The notes: generated by a model from the letters alone, not told the origin. Counted from the stretch's first letter, positions 36,590 through 47,228 are shown. The stretch: 64,000 bases of DNA from Hippopus hippopus (GCA_946811185.2 OX328113.1:2170001-2234000), one strand, 5' to 3'. Program-made: numbers and translations.

Positions 36590-36803
36590 GTTCAATTCAC
36601 GATGATTCATGATAGTCATTGCGACAGGACTCATTCCTTTCTCACCGCTGGTCGTTCTTTCGATTATAGCTTTGTAGGAAAGCAGCCAGTGGCTAATGAA
36701 GAATATTCTGCGAGGTACTGGTACAAGAAACTCCAGGAAAGCTTGGATAGGTGCACTGGCCGCAGTGATGTTTCCGAAGTAATCTTGAAAACGGCATTAA
36801 GCC
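36590..36803 (+). mobile_element. SINE-A, head missing
   Basis: CATGATAGTCATTGCGACAG to TTGAAAACGGCATTAAGCC, then an ACAAACAC simple tail. Confidence 0.75.
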
Positions 36804-37084
36804 AAACAAACACACAAAGCACACAAACATACAAACACACAACACAGTTAAACGTATTTCTGCGTTTATAACTAACTACAATATTTTGATTGATGTATTG
36901 CTAGTAGAGGGCGCCACGTGATAACGATATTGCCTGACTCGCGACATGATTACGTCATCATGCATCCGTAATTACTCAAGTTCGGCTTAAAGGCTATCAT
37001 GATATAAAATATTGTCATTTCTACGGAATCCATTCCCGCCATCGACCTTTTGACCCATGCGAAATTTGGTTCCCTAATTTCGGC

Positions 37085-37305
37085 TTTTCTTGATAAATCA
37101 GGAACCGTATTCACCAACTATTTTTAGCAACGTTCTTATTCTTATTCTCCAAGATTTTCTAAATTTAAAAGCAACTCAACTTCTGACTGGCAAAACCATT
37201 TGGTTTAGCCAATCAGAAGTTGTGTTACCTTCAAATTTAGAAAATTCTTTGAGATAAATACTTAGAACGTTTGTAAGAACGGTTGGTGTATTCGGACACT
37301 GATGC
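37085..37305. mobile_element. Hairpin element (about 90-bp imperfect arms)
   Basis: ATTCACCAACTATTTTTAGC and TTTCTAAATTTAAAAGCAAC are mirrored by TACCTTCAAATTTAGAAAAT and GTAAGAACGGTTGGTG. The centre is CTGACTGGCAAAACCA/TTGGTTTAGCCAATCAG. Confidence 0.7.
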
Positions 37306-37443
37306 CTTAGAATAACAAGGTTAAAAGTGAAAAAAAGAAATACGTTTTTGGGGAATTGTTTTTTGTCTTTCCTTATATCTGCGATAAGCTTTCCATCTCG
37401 ACCATTTTCAGCGTCTGTTTTTCTCAAAGTAACTGGGCCTGAT

Positions 37444-37650
37444 TTCGAGCCTTCCCGGGTAGCTCGGTGGTTAGCGTATCTGACTCGTGACCTGGAGGTT
37501 GCAGTTTCGATACCCGGTTACGGCGAACTTTCTGTTCGGCGATTTTTCGCCTCTCGCCCCTGATACATGTGAGGAAAGTAGTCAGTGGTTTTAGAAAGAA
37601 AGTTGTGACAGTACATGTATGTATATGGACACTGGATGTTTGTATATGAG
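37444..37650 (+). mobile_element. SINE-C, 3' truncated
   Basis: Head CCCGGGTAGCTCGGTGGTTA, box GTTTCGATACCCGGTTACGG and GGCGATTTTTCGCCTCTC. It breaks off at a GTATGTATATGGACA tract. Confidence 0.8.
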
Positions 37651-37654
37651 TCAG

Positions 37655-37915
37655 ACTCAGTGAAAATACGTGGTTCAATGCATCTACAAAAAGTATCGAC
37701 CCATGTCAGCCTTTGCAGCCAGCACGAGCTGACCCGGGTTGGAATCTTTTGCTATTGGTAAATTTTCTGCATTTTAAAGGACCAAAGGACCATTCTACCC
37801 CATGATTCAGTCGATTGTTAGGCATACTTTGCGACGACTTGCTTGGTTTAATGGCAATATAAAGCGTTACGAGAGTGCATCGAACCCCACCCCCTTCACA
37901 GAACACAGCTTAATA
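37655..37915 (+). mobile_element. MITE-1
   Basis: The copy has CATCTACAAAAAGTATCGAC, a worn hairpin, CACCCCCTTCACAGAACACA. Confidence 0.7.
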
Positions 37916-37916
37916 T

Positions 37917-38180
37917 GATAAACCATGTTCTGAAAAAAGGGGGTTTAATGCATTTGCAAAAAGTACCGACCCAGGTCAGCCTGCGCAGTCCGCGCAGGCT
38001 GACCTGGGTCGATACTTTTTGTTGTTAGTCATTCTTTTTGAGTGTCCAAGGACCATTTTACCTATGATTCAGTTGGTTGTTGTACAGAATGAATTCTATG
38101 AATCCATAATTATTATATTGACTTGCTCAGTATAATGCATCACGGTGCATTTAACTCCAATCTCACAGAGCATGGCTTAT
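37917..38180 (+). mobile_element. MITE-1, well preserved
   Basis: A perfect hairpin AGTACCGACCCAGGTCAGCC/GGCTGACCTGGGTCGATACT lies at about 37962-38020. The end is CACAGAGCATGGCTTATAA. Confidence 0.87.
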
Positions 38181-38464
38181 AATTAACTGTTACGTGATGG
38201 ATGGCAATACCTTACAACTGTTCGAGCCACGTGTCAGGAATTGCAGTATATCGGTGAAAGAAATGAACATTATCTATTCCCAAATGTACCGTTATATTTT
38301 TATATTGTTACGTAATTGTATTAAAATTGTCTAGACGTAGCTTTTTGCTGTTTCTCATGAGAGTTCACTTTTACGTTTTACCGTTTGGCCTTCTGATTGT
38401 TACGTACTTTTGAGACAGTGTTTACAACAAACCGACATACTGCTATGTATGAGGGTTTCTTTTT

Positions 38465-39010
38465 TAGCTCACCTGAGCACAAAGTGCTGAAGGTAAGCTT
38501 TTGTGATAGTGCTGTGTCCGTCGTCAACGTTTACCTTGCGTACGCTCTAGAGGCCAAATTTTCAGTCCGGTAATCATGAAACTTGGTCAGAATGTTTGTC
38601 TTGATGATATCACGAAAGACTCTGAAAATGGGTCATGTCGGGTCAAAAACTAGGTCACTAGGTCAAATCTTAGAAAATACTTGTGTCCACTCTAGAGGCC
38701 AGACTTTCTGTCAAATACTCATGAAACTTGGTCAAATTGTTTGTCTTGAAGATATCTCGGACGAGTTTGAACATGGGTCATGTCAGGTCAAAAACTAGGT
38801 CACCAGGTCAAATCTTAGATAAACCTTGTGTACACTCTAGAAGCCACATTTTCAGTCGAATACTCTTGAAACTTGATCAGAATATTTGTCTTGATGATAT
38901 CTTGAGTTTGAAAATGGGTCACGCCGGGTCAAAAACCAGGTCACTAGGTTCAGTTTTTCTAAGGTTTGACCTAATGACCTAGTTTTTGACCCGACATGAC
39001 CCATAAACTT
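38465..39010 (+). repeat. CTCACCTGAG-family repeat with ~135-bp units
   Basis: AGCTCACCTGAGCACAAAGT starts it. AATACTCATGAAACTTGGTC / GGGTCATGTCGGGTCAAAAA units recur three times. The last AAAACCAGGTCACTAGG is inverted as CCTAATGACCTAGTTTTTGA. Confidence 0.8.
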
Positions 39011-39180
39011 TTTCGTTGGAGTGTCCTTAGGCAGGACACTTCATCCTAGTTTTGATGCAACCCAGGAAACATATAAATAGGTGAAATGTCTCCGTGATAT
39101 GACTAAATTAATGTTGAAAGCTGCGAAAATCAATCAATCAATCAATCAATAATCCAATCAACCAACCAACCAACCAACTT
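39010..39180 (+). mobile_element. SINE-B 3' half with a long CAAT/CAAC tail
   Basis: GGAGTGTCCTTAGGCAGGAC, the shared core, then (CAAT)5 and (CAAC)4. Confidence 0.8.
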
Positions 39181-39396
39181 CACCAGACCAGAAAATTTTA
39201 GACCTAATCAAATTGAAAGCACTTGCAGACGATAAACTAAAATGTAGCACGTATGGTTTTCGTCCTTAAAACGGTAGACAACGGCGTTGAAAAAGGAGGA
39301 AAAGTTTTTACTAGCATTTCCCCTTTTTCCGACAATGTTTTCAAACGCATTATTCTTCAGGTTCGTTAAACACGGGATTTTGTGCTGAAGGGTTGA
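39179..39396. mobile_element. MITE-3
   Basis: TTCACCAGACCAGAAAATTT starts it, with an imperfect hairpin and GTGCTGAAGGGTTGATT. Confidence 0.7.
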
Positions 39397-39483
39397 TTCA
39401 ATTGCCAACAAGTTAGCATTGTGTTAATTAACTGCAACAAATCACTACGAGTAATTGAATATTTGCGTAATAATACATATGTC

Positions 39484-39745
39484 CTGCAACACGCAAAAAG
39501 GGGCATTTACACGTTTGCGTAAAGTGTCGTCCCGGATCAGCCTCCGCATTCCGCGCAGACTGATCCGAAACGACACTTTCCTTTTTCATGTAATTTTCTG
39601 TTTTGTGCAAGTCTACTGCAGGACCAAAACTAATATAGCCGTAAAGTGCTGTCTCGGATTAGCCTGCGCGGACTGCGCAGGCTGATCCGAGACAACACTT
39701 TACGCAAATATCCGAATGCCCCTTTTAGAGTTTTGAAGGCCAGAA
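39484..39745. mobile_element. MITE-5 (two hairpins)
   Basis: CTGCAACACGCAAAAAGGGG starts it. Hairpins GATCAGCCTCCGCATTCCGC and GATTAGCCTGCGCGGACTGC are each flanked by AAAGTGTCGTC-type arms. It ends CCGAATGCCCCTTTTAG. Confidence 0.8.
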
Positions 39746-39937
39746 CTGTTACACTATTTCATCGAATGCTGTATTGTATTTCGTATCATGGCGATATGAT
39801 GTTCGCTTTGTGTGAATTTGACATTCTGTCGTAATTATCATAGTGTTAAGAAATGAACAAGCGGAATGATACAAAAAACTGAGGGAATTTTGAATATTTG
39901 TGCCATGCTCTGTGAAAAGGGCGTTTAATGCATCTGC

Positions 39938-40169
39938 GGGGTCATGAGGCTCAGTGGTAAAGTGTAGGACTCATGACCTGGAAGCCCAAAGTTCGAGCCC
40001 CACTTGATCTGCTGGGTTTTTCTCAGGAGTATCCTTGGGCAAGACACTTTAGAGCCCCAGCCTAGTTCTGGTGCAACCCAGGAACTACATGAATATGTGG
40101 GCTGTCGCTGTGATATGACTGAAATACTGTTGAAAGCGGCGTAAAACACCATTCAAACAAACAAATAAA
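39938..40169 (+). mobile_element. SINE-B with 12-bp target duplication
   Basis: TAATGCATCTGC flanks it on both sides (39926-39937, 40170-40181). Head GGTCATGAGGCTCAGTGGTA, then the full shared core and a CAAACAAACAAATAAA tail. Confidence 0.92.
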
Positions 40170-40375
40170 TAATGCATCTGCAAAAAGTATCGACCAATGT
40201 CAACCTTGGTCGATACTTTTTGCTCTTTGTAAAATTTCTGCTTGTCAAAGGACCATTTTACCACAGGATTCAGTCGCTTGTTAGTCAAAATGAATTTCAT
40301 GGATCCGTAATTATGTGATGACAAGGTTGGTATATATGTAATTCATCACGGAGATTAATTATACCCTCTTTTATG

Positions 40376-40688
40376 GAGCCCAAGTAGTTCAGTCGATAGC
40401 GTTTAGGACTTAAGAGCAGGGGGTCGCTGGTTCGATGCCCGGCTCGGTCAATTTCTTTCCAAGGATTGATGATAATCATTGCAACAGGATACGTACCTCT
40501 CTCATCACCGATCATTTTTTTCCACAATGGTTATTTGGGAAAGCAGCCAGCGGTTTGGAAAGAATATTGTGCGGAATACGGGTAAAAGAAACTCTAGGAA
40601 AGCACGTATAGGTGCACTGGCCTCCTAGATATAACTGCAATAATGTTGAAAACGGCGTTAAATGCCATACAATCAATCAATTAATAAA
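40376..40688 (+). mobile_element. SINE-A inserted near the end of the same MITE-1
   Basis: Head GGAGCCCAAGTAGTTCAGTC, B box GGTTCGATGCCCGG and a CAATCAATCAAT tail. Confidence 0.87.
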
Positions 40689-40778
40689 CCCCCTTTTGCC
40701 AGAGTATGGTTCATTTAAAGTTACATAAATAGGTTACAATTAGTTCAACTTGGGAGATTTTTTTTTTGTAACAAAAAG

Positions 40779-41088
40779 ATTGATTGGTTTTGTGGTGTTT
40801 AACGCCGTTTTCATTATTATTTCAGTTATATCCCGGTGGCCAGTCCACCTATCCATGCTCTCCTGGAGTTTTTTTTATCAGTACTCTACACAATATTCTT
40901 TCCAAGCCACTGGCTGGTTTCTCACTTAACCATCATCGACACAATGGTCAGCGGTGAGAGAGAAATGAATCCTGTCGCAATGAATACCACCAATCCTCTG
41001 AAAGAAATTGGCCGAGCCGGGGATCGAACTCACGACAACCTGTTCTTGAGTCCTGTACACTACCGACTGAGCTATCGGGGCTCGGCTT
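40779..41088 (-). mobile_element. SINE-A, full length
   Basis: Tail GATTGATTGGTTTTGTGGTG at the left, head (GGATCGAACTCACG, CTGAGCTATCGGGGCTCGGC) at the right. Confidence 0.87.
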
Positions 41089-41337
41089 GTAACGAAAGAA
41101 TAACCACATTGCTATGATCTGCACTTGGTATGCAAATATTATAGATTCCCGAGGATCTACACCTCTTCCTTGATATTGTCCAAAAATATATATAGTTCCA
41201 TTAATCTCCGTAACTTACGATAATGGAGGCCAAAAAGGAAATTACTTCACCAAAATTGGAAGGTCTATCATTATTACAGAAAAGGACAGAAATGTAACGT
41301 CTACAGGCAAATTGATGCTGCAGCTATTATTTACCTT

Positions 41338-41560
41338 CTAACTTTTTACCACACGAGAAAAGTTTAGAATTGACCAAATTTCGAAGCAGACAATAAATTC
41401 ATGGAGGTTCAAATGATGGAACTTGCCTTTGATTGGATAGAAAAACATTGTAGGAACAGGAGAAAATGCTGGTTACCAGTATTTTCTCCTTTTCCCACAA
41501 TGTTTTCAATAGCCCTCTTTCAGGGTCGTTAAAACTCGAGATTGTGTGGCAAAGGGTTAA
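41338..41560. mobile_element. MITE-3
   Basis: CTAACTTTTTACCACACGAG to GGCAAAGGGTTAA, with a GCTGGTTACCAGT hairpin centre. Confidence 0.82.
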
Positions 41561-41704
41561 ATGATGCTACAGACGTCAGAGGAAGCATAACTATGACGTC
41601 TTTGTTTTGTTCCGCGCTGGCGGAGTACTACACCGGAAGTTAAATCTACCCCACAACGCAAACGGAAATGATGACAGGTTTCATACAAAAGGCCAGAAAA
41701 AAAT

Positions 41705-41957
41705 AGGGCAGTGATGGCTTATCTCCCCAGATTCCATAGGTTATCGGCTAGGACTTCGGATAAGTATTCAGGAGGTCCCGGCTCAATACTCACTTGATGT
41801 GTTTGAATGTCCTTGGGCAGGGCACTGCATCGCCAATTCCAATAGTGTTTGAACTCAGATACGATCACGATCAGGGGCGCCATGATATGATTGAAATACT
41901 GTTGAAAGTAGTAACAAAATGAATACAGAAAAACTTGGATAGGTACATTGACCGCCA
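41705..41957 (+). mobile_element. Diverged SINE-B with a SINE core scrap
   Basis: TGTCCTTGGGCAGGGCACTG and ATGATATGATTGAAATACTG are SINE-B. CTTGGATAGGTACATTGACC belongs to a second core. Confidence 0.6.
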
Positions 41958-42175
41958 TGAAGGTCTACGGCCGCTAACTCATCCGTAAACATCGACGTTT
42001 TCGTAAAGGCTATTTGGCCAATCTCGGCAGCTTTCGTCTTTTAATATGAGCGAAGACTCACTAACTCATCGGTAAGTATCGTGTAACATCGACGTTTTCG
42101 TAAAGGTTATTCGGCCAATCTCGGCAGCTTCCGTCTTTTAATATGGGAGTTAGGGGCCGTAGACCTTAACTCAAC
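41958..42175. mobile_element. Two-unit copy of the 107-bp satellite element
   Basis: GAAGGTCTACGGCCGCTAAC at the left and GGGGCCGTAGACCTTAA at the right enclose two units (ACATCGACGTTTTCGTAAAG twice). Confidence 0.82.
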
Positions 42176-42301
42176 GTTGAAAAGTCCTTTAAACGCCACC
42201 CAAACATCAAAAATAAAACATATAAGCGACCCGGGGCATTCATTATCCTTTTCTTTACATATCAGTGGCAGCATTTATGTTACAAAGTCCCGTAAAGGTC
42301 T

Positions 42302-42537
42302 TGCAACACGCGAAAAGGGGCATTCGGACATTTGCGTAAAGTGTCGTCTCGGATCAGCCTGTGCAGTCCGCGCAGGCTAATCCGAGATGGCACTTTACGA
42401 CTATATTAGATTTTGTGCTACAGCAGACTTGCGCAAAACAGAAAATTACATAAAAACGGGAAGTGTCGTCTCGGATCAGCGTGCGCGGACTCTTTACGCA
42501 AATGTCCGAATGCTCCTTTTCGCGTGTTGCAGGCCAA
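42302..42537. mobile_element. MITE-5 with ~50-bp inverted ends
   Basis: GCAACACGCGAAAAGGGGCA at the left is mirrored by TGCTCCTTTTCGCGTGTTGC at the right. The second hairpin has lost one arm. Confidence 0.87.
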
Positions 42538-42624
42538 ATAAGATCAACAGGTATCAAGAGAAATCAGAAAAGCCTTTTATTTCATTTTCTTTAGTACTTG
42601 CGTGTATGTCAGTAGTTGGACACA

Positions 42625-42846
42625 TATAGTCAAACTTCGATAATTCGAACAATTCGTATGGGTCAAGTAATTACATATAGTTCGAATTATGCATCATAAC
42701 GGATTATCGGAGAAACAAGTTAATACGAAAATATTATGATTATGTTTTCACGTCATGGTTTTTCACAAAAACAGGATTAATTAATTGATATTTTCTGATA
42801 TGTTCATATTTCGAACGAGCAAGGTTTCACCATATTTTCAAACCCA
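42625..42846. other. Possible pogo/Tigger-like remnant
   Basis: AGTCAAACTTCGATAATTCG resembles pogo-type terminal repeats. There is no transposase and no clear right end. Confidence 0.3.
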
Positions 42847-42847
42847 A

Positions 42848-43226
42848 GAGGGTCCTGCGTGGCTCAGTGGCAAAGTGTAGGACTCGTGAGCTGGAGGCCC
42901 TGGGTTCAAAACCTCACTGGATCCACTGAGTTTTTCGTGCGAGTGTCCTTAGGCAAGACGCTTCAGAGTTCGAGCCTAGCCCAGGACATACACCGTGGGC
43001 AAGACACGTCAAGCTCCAGCCTAATACTGATGAAAGTCAGGAAATACATGAATATGTGAGCTGTCGCCGTGACATGTCTGATATAACGTTGAAAGTGGGG
43101 TAAAACGTCAATGAATCAATCAGTCATCCAATTAATCAGTCAGCAAGTCAGTCAGTCATTCATTCATCAATCAGTCGTTCCATCGATCAATCAAGCAATC
43201 AAACAATCCTTCAATCAATCAATCAA
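42848..43226 (+). mobile_element. SINE-B with an expanded CAAT/CAGT tail
   Basis: Head GGGTCCTGCGTGGCTCAGTG, an internally duplicated GGGCAAGACACGTCAAGC block, then over 120 bp of CAATC/CAGTC units reaching the GPCR stop codon. Confidence 0.85.
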
Positions 43227-44408
43227 TCACACCCAGGATTGTGGAGTGGTGTGTGAATTACTACGAGAATAATAGGCAGAGCAACGATGATTATAATTGT
43301 AACCTCTTTGTTTTCGCATAAATAAATGTTTCAGTTCTTTGCGAAAATAAGCCCCTGTGATGGAATACAAGAAAAAATTGATGCAATAATTGATGTAAAA
43401 AATCGTGCGGGTCACGTGCAAAATCTCGTCCATACTGCCACTGTTGTTGTCATGATTACGAATGGTTCCCGACTTGACGTTGTAAGTTTCTTTGTAAAGT
43501 AAATATCTCTTGCACCAGACGCCGAAATACGGCAAGTTTAGTGACACGAAGCAAATAGAAATTGCCAAAAGTATGAATGTAAACTCCAGACGGATAATTG
43601 ATTCTTCTGTCACGATTCGTATCTTCCTGTGACGTTTATTTCGAATCACCAGCCGTCTGATAATCAACAGATTTAATGCAGTAATCAACACAAACGGTAT
43701 GAAGGTGATTGTCAAGCCGAAGATACTATCGAGTATAAACGACAAATACTGGTGGTCCTTGTCACTGGTACAAATTGGGTCTCCGTTGATACCTGTATAC
43801 GAGCCACTTAAGATTGGTTTATAAACACATCCCGCACAAGCTAGGATGATTGAGCCTAGAATGATTCTTGATGCTGATTTTGGATCACAAATATCCTTCC
43901 TCCGCAATGGAAAACAGACTCCAATAAATCGTTCAATCGTGAAGAACACCACAAACCAGGAAGACAAGAATCTGGCAATGTATTGTAAATATAGTAACAT
44001 CTGACAGGTACCATGGTCTTGTAGAAACGACACTGCCTGGTACCCATTTATTGAAGCCAGTCCGTGCTTTAACCATTCCGGAAGTACGTAAAACACGAGA
44101 GCCAGTAAATCGGAAGTTGATAACGCGGCAAGATAAATGCTTGCCGAGAGTTTCCGCATATTTTTGGACACAAACACGACAAGAGACAGAGCGTTTCCGA
44201 TTAATCCAATGACGAAAATAACTGGTGTGAAATACGTAAAGAAAAGTTGTGCTTTCGTCACTGTTGTTGTGTGAAATACATTGTGTGGCAAGTGCACGTT
44301 TGGCAGTGAACAGTTTGATAGGTTACGTGCCAGGGAATCAGCTGTTGAGAAATTGAAAGCATTTTGGCTGTTACAGTTGAAATTGTAGAATGAAAAACTG
44401 TTGTTCAT
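43227..44408 (-). CDS. Class A (rhodopsin-like) G protein-coupled receptor, peptide-receptor type
   Basis: This intact 393-residue frame has an extracellular N-terminus with four N-glycosylation sequons (N2, N19, N29, N32). TM1 lies at about 54-80 (GLIGNALSLVVF); TM2 at 90-112 with D100 in STSDLLAL; C135 opens TM3, ending ERF (159-161) in place of DRY; TM4 at 181-200 has no Trp; C213 in loop 2 pairs with C135; TM5 at 222-251 has P238; TM6 at 274-297 has LNLPYF (P293) in place of CWxP; TM7 ends NFFLY (344-348) in place of NPxxY, then FRKELKHLF as helix 8. Such motif variants occur in lophotrochozoan neuropeptide (FMRFamide-like) receptors, but the ligand is unknown. The single coding exon starts right after an acceptor (TTCAATTTCAG|ATG), so a 5' UTR intron is likely. 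A SINE-B tail ends at its stop codon. Confidence 0.92.
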   Translation of the reverse strand: MNNSFSFYNFNCNSQNAFNFSTADSLARNLSNCSLPNVHLPHNVFHTTTVTKAQLFFTYFTPVIFVIGLIGNALSLVVFVSKNMRKLSASIYLAALSTSDLLALVFYVLPEWLKHGLASINGYQAVSFLQDHGTCQMLLYLQYIARFLSSWFVVFFTIERFIGVCFPLRRKDICDPKSASRIILGSIILACAGCVYKPILSGSYTGINGDPICTSDKDHQYLSFILDSIFGLTITFIPFVLITALNLLIIRRLVIRNKRHRKIRIVTEESIIRLEFTFILLAISICFVSLNLPYFGVWCKRYLLYKETYNVKSGTIRNHDNNSGSMDEILHVTRTIFYINYCINFFLYSITGAYFRKELKHLFMRKQRGYNYNHRCSAYYSRSNSHTTPQSWV

Positions 44409-44430
44409 CTGAAATTGAAAACAGAAGAAA
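44409..44430 (-). promoter_or_regulatory. Splice acceptor abutting the GPCR start codon
   Basis: On the minus strand a pyrimidine-rich stretch, TTCTTCTGTTTTCAATTTCAG, sits directly before the ATG. This implies an upstream non-coding exon. The promoter would then lie further up, in or beyond 44.7-45.26 kb, where I see no assignable element. Confidence 0.55.
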
Positions 44431-44530
44431 AATTAATTCAACGCTTCCTCTTTCAGTATGAGAATTACTGAACAATATACAGTACTCGAAACCTTAGGCT
44501 TTATAAAAAAACTGCTTCTTTGTTTGTATA

Positions 44531-44715
44531 ATTTAACCCTTTACCACACAATGACGCCTTTTAACGACCCTGAAGAAGGGGCTTCGGAAAATATTGTGGG
44601 AAAAGTTTTCTACCCTATCAAAGAAAAGTTGTCAATTAAGCCACTATGAAAGTGTCGTCTGCAAATGCTTTCAATTTGGATATGTCTTAAATTTTGCCGT
44701 GTGGTAAAGAGTTAA
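44531..44715. mobile_element. MITE-3 lacking its hairpin centre
   Basis: TTAACCCTTTACCACACAAT to GGTAAAGAGTTAA. One hairpin arm is deleted after ATTGTGGGAAAAG. It lies just upstream of the GPCR. Confidence 0.85.
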
Positions 44716-45265
44716 GATACTTCTGAACTCGTTTTCAGGCAGTTTTCAGGCAGTTTTTGAACTATTTCATCCTTACCTTATGAGAATATATTATCATTCT
44801 TGTATCTGTATGCCAAATGTTGCCCCTGATGCCTGCAAGATTGCACAGATTTCGAGGGATAGAAAATGCATTTTATGTTTTGGAGGCCTTCAAAGCAATT
44901 GCTGTTGTCGTTTCCGGTACTAAATGAGGACAAAAACCTCGTGTTTTTCTATCCCTTACAACATATATGTATACTGTATTAGTAATTTATCTATTCTTAC
45001 ACAGCTGTAATACACATTTTCAGGTTTTAACAGCGTGTTTTCTCTCTAGCTGTAAGGATGTATATTTAAAGAAATCTTTCAGTGAAATATATGAAGAGAG
45101 GAAATCTTAAATATATTGCAACTATAACAAAAAATAGGTACATGGATATTTTTGTTGCTTAGAAAAATTTGGGTAGTGTATCTTAATATGAATTAGAAGT
45201 TCTATGAGCTATCGGACGACAAAAGACAGCTGATACTTAAAGGATGAACCGGGACCGTAAACATT
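44716..45265. other. Unassigned, upstream of the GPCR
   Basis: Only AT-rich sequence is seen. It could hold the GPCR 5' non-coding exon or promoter, but no specific signal can be named. Confidence 0.35.
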
Positions 45266-45269
45266 CTGA

Positions 45270-45536
45270 AAGAGTCATGCCCTGTGAAAAGGGCGCTTAA
45301 TGCATTTTCCAAAAGTATCGATTCAGGTCAGCCTGCGCAGTCCGCGCAGGATGACCCGAATCGAAACTTTTTGCTACCAATCAATTTTCTACATGTCCAA
45401 GGACCAATCTACCTCATGATTCAGTCGGTTGTTAGGCCCAATGGATTTTATGGATCCATGATTATGTGATGACTTGCTTGGTAAAAATACATCACGAAGA
45501 TGCGTTAAACCCCCTTTTGTCACAGTATGGCTCATG
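45270..45536 (+). mobile_element. MITE-1, well preserved
   Basis: GTCATGCCCTGTGAAAAGGG starts it, with hairpin GTCAGCCTGCGCAGTCCGCG and TGTCACAGTATGGCTCATG. Confidence 0.87.
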
Positions 45537-45737
45537 GATCAAAACAGTCGAGACAAAGAGCAAAGCTTGGTGGCTCACTTTCGAAATACAATGTATCATG
45601 TTTTAGCAGGACAACAGTTAAATGGCAAGCGCCTGTAACGAATTCTATTTTTGTCATAGTCAATTATCTAAAACCAGCAGGCTATTGGCAAACACTTTCA
45701 GGGATAAATCAATTAAATTCGATCTTTTTCGACGCCG

Positions 45738-46036
45738 CCGAGCCCCGGTAGCTCACTCGGTAGCGCACAGGACTCAAGAACAGGGGTCTCTGGCTCGATT
45801 CCCGGCTTGGCCAATTTCTTTCCGAGGATTGATGATAGTCATTGCGACAGGATACATTCCTTTCTCATCAGTGATCATTGCTTCGACTATAGTTATGTTG
45901 GAAAGCTGCCAGTGGCTTGGAGAGAATATTGTGCAGAGTACTGGTAAAAGAAACCCTAGGAATGCATTGACAGGTGCACTTGCTGCCACGATATAACTGA
46001 AATAATGTTGAAAACGGCGTTTAACATCATACAACA
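45738..46036 (+). mobile_element. SINE-A, full length
   Basis: Head GAGCCCCGGTAGCTCACTCG, core, and GGCGTTTAACATCATACAAC. Confidence 0.87.
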
Positions 46037-46109
46037 ACCTCTTTCGACGCCGAAAATACACTAAAACGATACTCAAAAATATTCTTTATCTTATCGGCTC
46101 AACTAACAA

Positions 46110-46186
46110 GCGGACGGTATAGATCCAAGATCGGACTGCACGTTCTGTGCAGTCTGATCTTGATCTATGCCGTCCGCAAAGGCCTT
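46110..46186. mobile_element. MITE-2-like hairpin core, GGACGG subtype
   Basis: AGCGGACGGTATAGATCCAA is mirrored by TTGATCTATGCCGTCCGC. Confidence 0.8.
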
Positions 46187-46376
46187 AGTTTTTGTCAAAA
46201 GGGGGTGAAAGGGTAAACGCAACAGCTTTATCAGAAGAAAAAAAAAACATGCTGTAATTTGCAAAAAATGAGAGAATATCATAGAAAAGCCGATAAAAAA
46301 GGAACATGCGGGGGAAACTGGCTAATGATCTGCTATTGTCAGTCAATTTGTGATTGTAATTTTGTATCATTTAATT

Positions 46377-46491
46377 GCGAGTACTTGTAAAAGAAACTCT
46401 AGTAAAACAGGGATAGGTGCATTGGCCGCCGCGAAATAATTGAAATAATATTGAAAACGGCGTTAAACACCATACAATCAATCAATCATTC
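46377..46491 (+). mobile_element. SINE-A 3' end
   Basis: GCGAGTACTTGTAAAAGAAA to (CAAT)3. It is strongly 5' truncated. Confidence 0.8.
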
Positions 46492-46601
46492 ATTTACGTC
46501 ATGCCTTGGATGAGCTTAGACTAATCAGTTGTTAATTTACATTCCAAGTAAATTAGGAGTTTCAAGTTCAAATCTTGGCAAAGCCACAATTTTTTCTGAT
46601 T

Positions 46602-46818
46602 TTAAGGATAGGGCATCCCAATGGGATTCGTGTAACATCGCCTTTCATCGCCAAAAAGCGTACGGATTCGGCTAAGACTCGGGTAATCCGTAATCGATGC
46701 GGGGAACCAGCGTGTATCGGCCTATCGATTACGGATTACCCGAGTCTTACCCGAATCCGTTTTTTTCGGCGATGAAAGGCGATGTTACAAGAATCCCATT
46801 AGGGTGCCCTATCCTTAA
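46602..46818 (+). mobile_element. MITE-4 palindrome bounded by TTAA
   Basis: TTAAGGATAGGGCATCCCAA to GGGTGCCCTATCCTTAA, with the GGGGAACCAGCGTGTATCGG centre. Confidence 0.9.
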
Positions 46819-47027
46819 AAGTTGATCGTGGCTGTATGAGCCGTTCCTTCTTCTGATAGATTTTATATCTTGTTTGGTAAAGAAATCAATCGTTGTTTTG
46901 AGAAATAAAAGTATCAAGATTTACCCTATAAGCCAGAAGTCGACCAAACTCTTGACTCAAGGCCCTACCGTATTCTACCATCGTTGTTCTGCAGACGTCG
47001 AACTATGTCTGAAAATAGAAAAAAATA

Positions 47028-47228
47028 ATCCATAGACTGCCAAGCGTGACTCACTGACCTTTTGCGGACTGTGTAGATCAAGATCAGACTGCACAGAACG
47101 TGCAGTCTGATCTTTGATCTACACTGTCCGATAAGGAGATATTTTTCTTCCAAAAATACCTTTGAAATAGGAAAATTTGGGTTTTTACTATCGGTTTGAA
47201 AGATTTATTTCTTTAATTTAGCTATATA
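47028..47228 (+). mobile_element. MITE-2
   Basis: AGACTGCCAAGCGTGACTCA starts it, with a hairpin at 47066-47131 and a GGTTTTTACTATCGGTTTG tail. Confidence 0.85.

Larger units (their letters stand above)
39902..40730 (+). mobile_element. MITE-1 carrying two SINE insertions
   Basis: GCCATGCTCTGTGAAAAGGG starts it, with internal parts at 40170-40375 and the right end CCCTTTTGCCAGAGTATGGT at about 40690-40712. Confidence 0.85.

Noticed and set aside
43104..43226. Short spaced repeats that could suggest a CRISPR-like array
   Set aside because: They are a CAAT/CAGT SINE tail with no constant repeat and spacer lengths, in a eukaryotic genome.
45622..45996. 124-codon plus-strand frame
   Set aside because: Most of it is a SINE-A read through. 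The same peptide pattern (ATGYIPFSSV) recurs in other SINE copies.
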